A DNA stretch of 6,330 nucleotides from contig QFBU01000073.1 in the NCBI GenBank assembly GCA_003265975.1, positions 1 through 6,330 on the forward strand, read 5' to 3'. Below, one piece after another: positions 6,298 through 6,330 of this stretch. The translations under genes and the position numbers were made by a program. A model generated the notes under the pieces. It made no database searches. It had not been told where the DNA came from and saw only the letters and a list, made by a program, of their open reading frames with translations. How positions within the stretch are numbered: position 1 is the stretch's first letter; each line of letters starts with the position of its first letter. The stretch comes from Candidatus Marinamargulisbacteria bacterium SCGC AAA071-K20 (lineage in GTDB: Bacteria; Margulisbacteria; Marinamargulisbacteria; GCA-2716485; AAA071-K20).

Positions 6298-6330
6298 TTA
6301 ACAACACCCCCCAGAAGCGGGTTCATCACA
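6298..6330 (-). CDS. Possible C-terminal end of an upstream gene (ten codons)
   Basis: On the minus strand, the frame entering from the right edge reads CDEPASGGCC and stops at TAA 6298-6300, two bases before the queD ATG. Such spacing is typical of co-transcribed genes, and the clustered cysteines with a Gly pair look like a real Cys-rich tail rather than random sequence. Only ten codons are visible, so neither the family nor even the reality of the gene is secure. The frame cannot be tested further without the adjoining sequence. Confidence 0.35.
   Translation of the reverse strand, partial: CDEPASGGCC
6305..6312 (-). promoter_or_regulatory. G-rich ribosome binding site of queD
   Basis: The minus strand reads GGGGGGTG, nine bases before the ATG at 6295. 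The six-G run can pair with the C-rich anti-SD and supports ATG as the start rather than the GTG contained in this run. The site overlaps the last codons (Gly-Gly-Cys) of the possible upstream gene, which would couple translation of the two. Confidence 0.5.

Noticed and set aside
6296..6307. GTG at 6307 as the queD start
   Set aside because: It lies inside the G-rich ribosome site, adds only four residues outside the family's usual N-terminus, and would overlap the possible upstream gene more.

Overview
The window is AT-rich bacterial DNA read with the standard code. It has compact genes, visible Shine-Dalgarno (SD) sequences and two exported lipoproteins with signal peptides. I cannot place the organism with confidence. 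The PdxJ protein has sequence features that I associate with the Bacteroidota-type PdxJ (VHPRPDERH, FNIEGYPS, TSSFGWD, NAGHDLS, SIGHAL). However, the clear SD sites are not typical of Bacteroidota, so an uncultured lineage with a similar pdxJ is equally possible.

Left and centre (1-5071, all minus strand): two large predicted lipoprotein genes lie in tandem. The upstream one (2069-5071, 1000 aa) is complete. The downstream one starts at 1898 and runs off the left edge with 632 codons visible. The two proteins are paralogues along the whole visible length. Each has a signal peptide ending in SCG, a short low-complexity linker, a beta-rich N-terminal domain, a helical segment, a second beta domain and an Ig/FN3-like start near residue 600. 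I do not recognise the family; it is the most novel content here. A 170-bp gap between them holds a hairpin terminator and a candidate promoter with an inverted repeat, so the two genes are probably separate transcription units.

Right (5203-6330): pdxJ (plus strand, vitamin B6 synthesis) is divergent from the large lipoprotein gene across a 131-bp gap carrying candidate promoters for both directions. pdxJ converges on queD (minus strand, queuosine precursor synthesis) with only 4 bp between the stop codons. Upstream of queD, the last ten codons of another minus-strand gene may be visible, ending in SGGCC two bases before the queD ATG.

The lipoproteins are predicted to act at the cell envelope. 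pdxJ and queD are cytoplasmic housekeeping genes with no evident functional link to them. No CRISPR array, tRNA, rRNA, transposase or phage gene was seen. No gene-free stretch exceeds about 170 bp.
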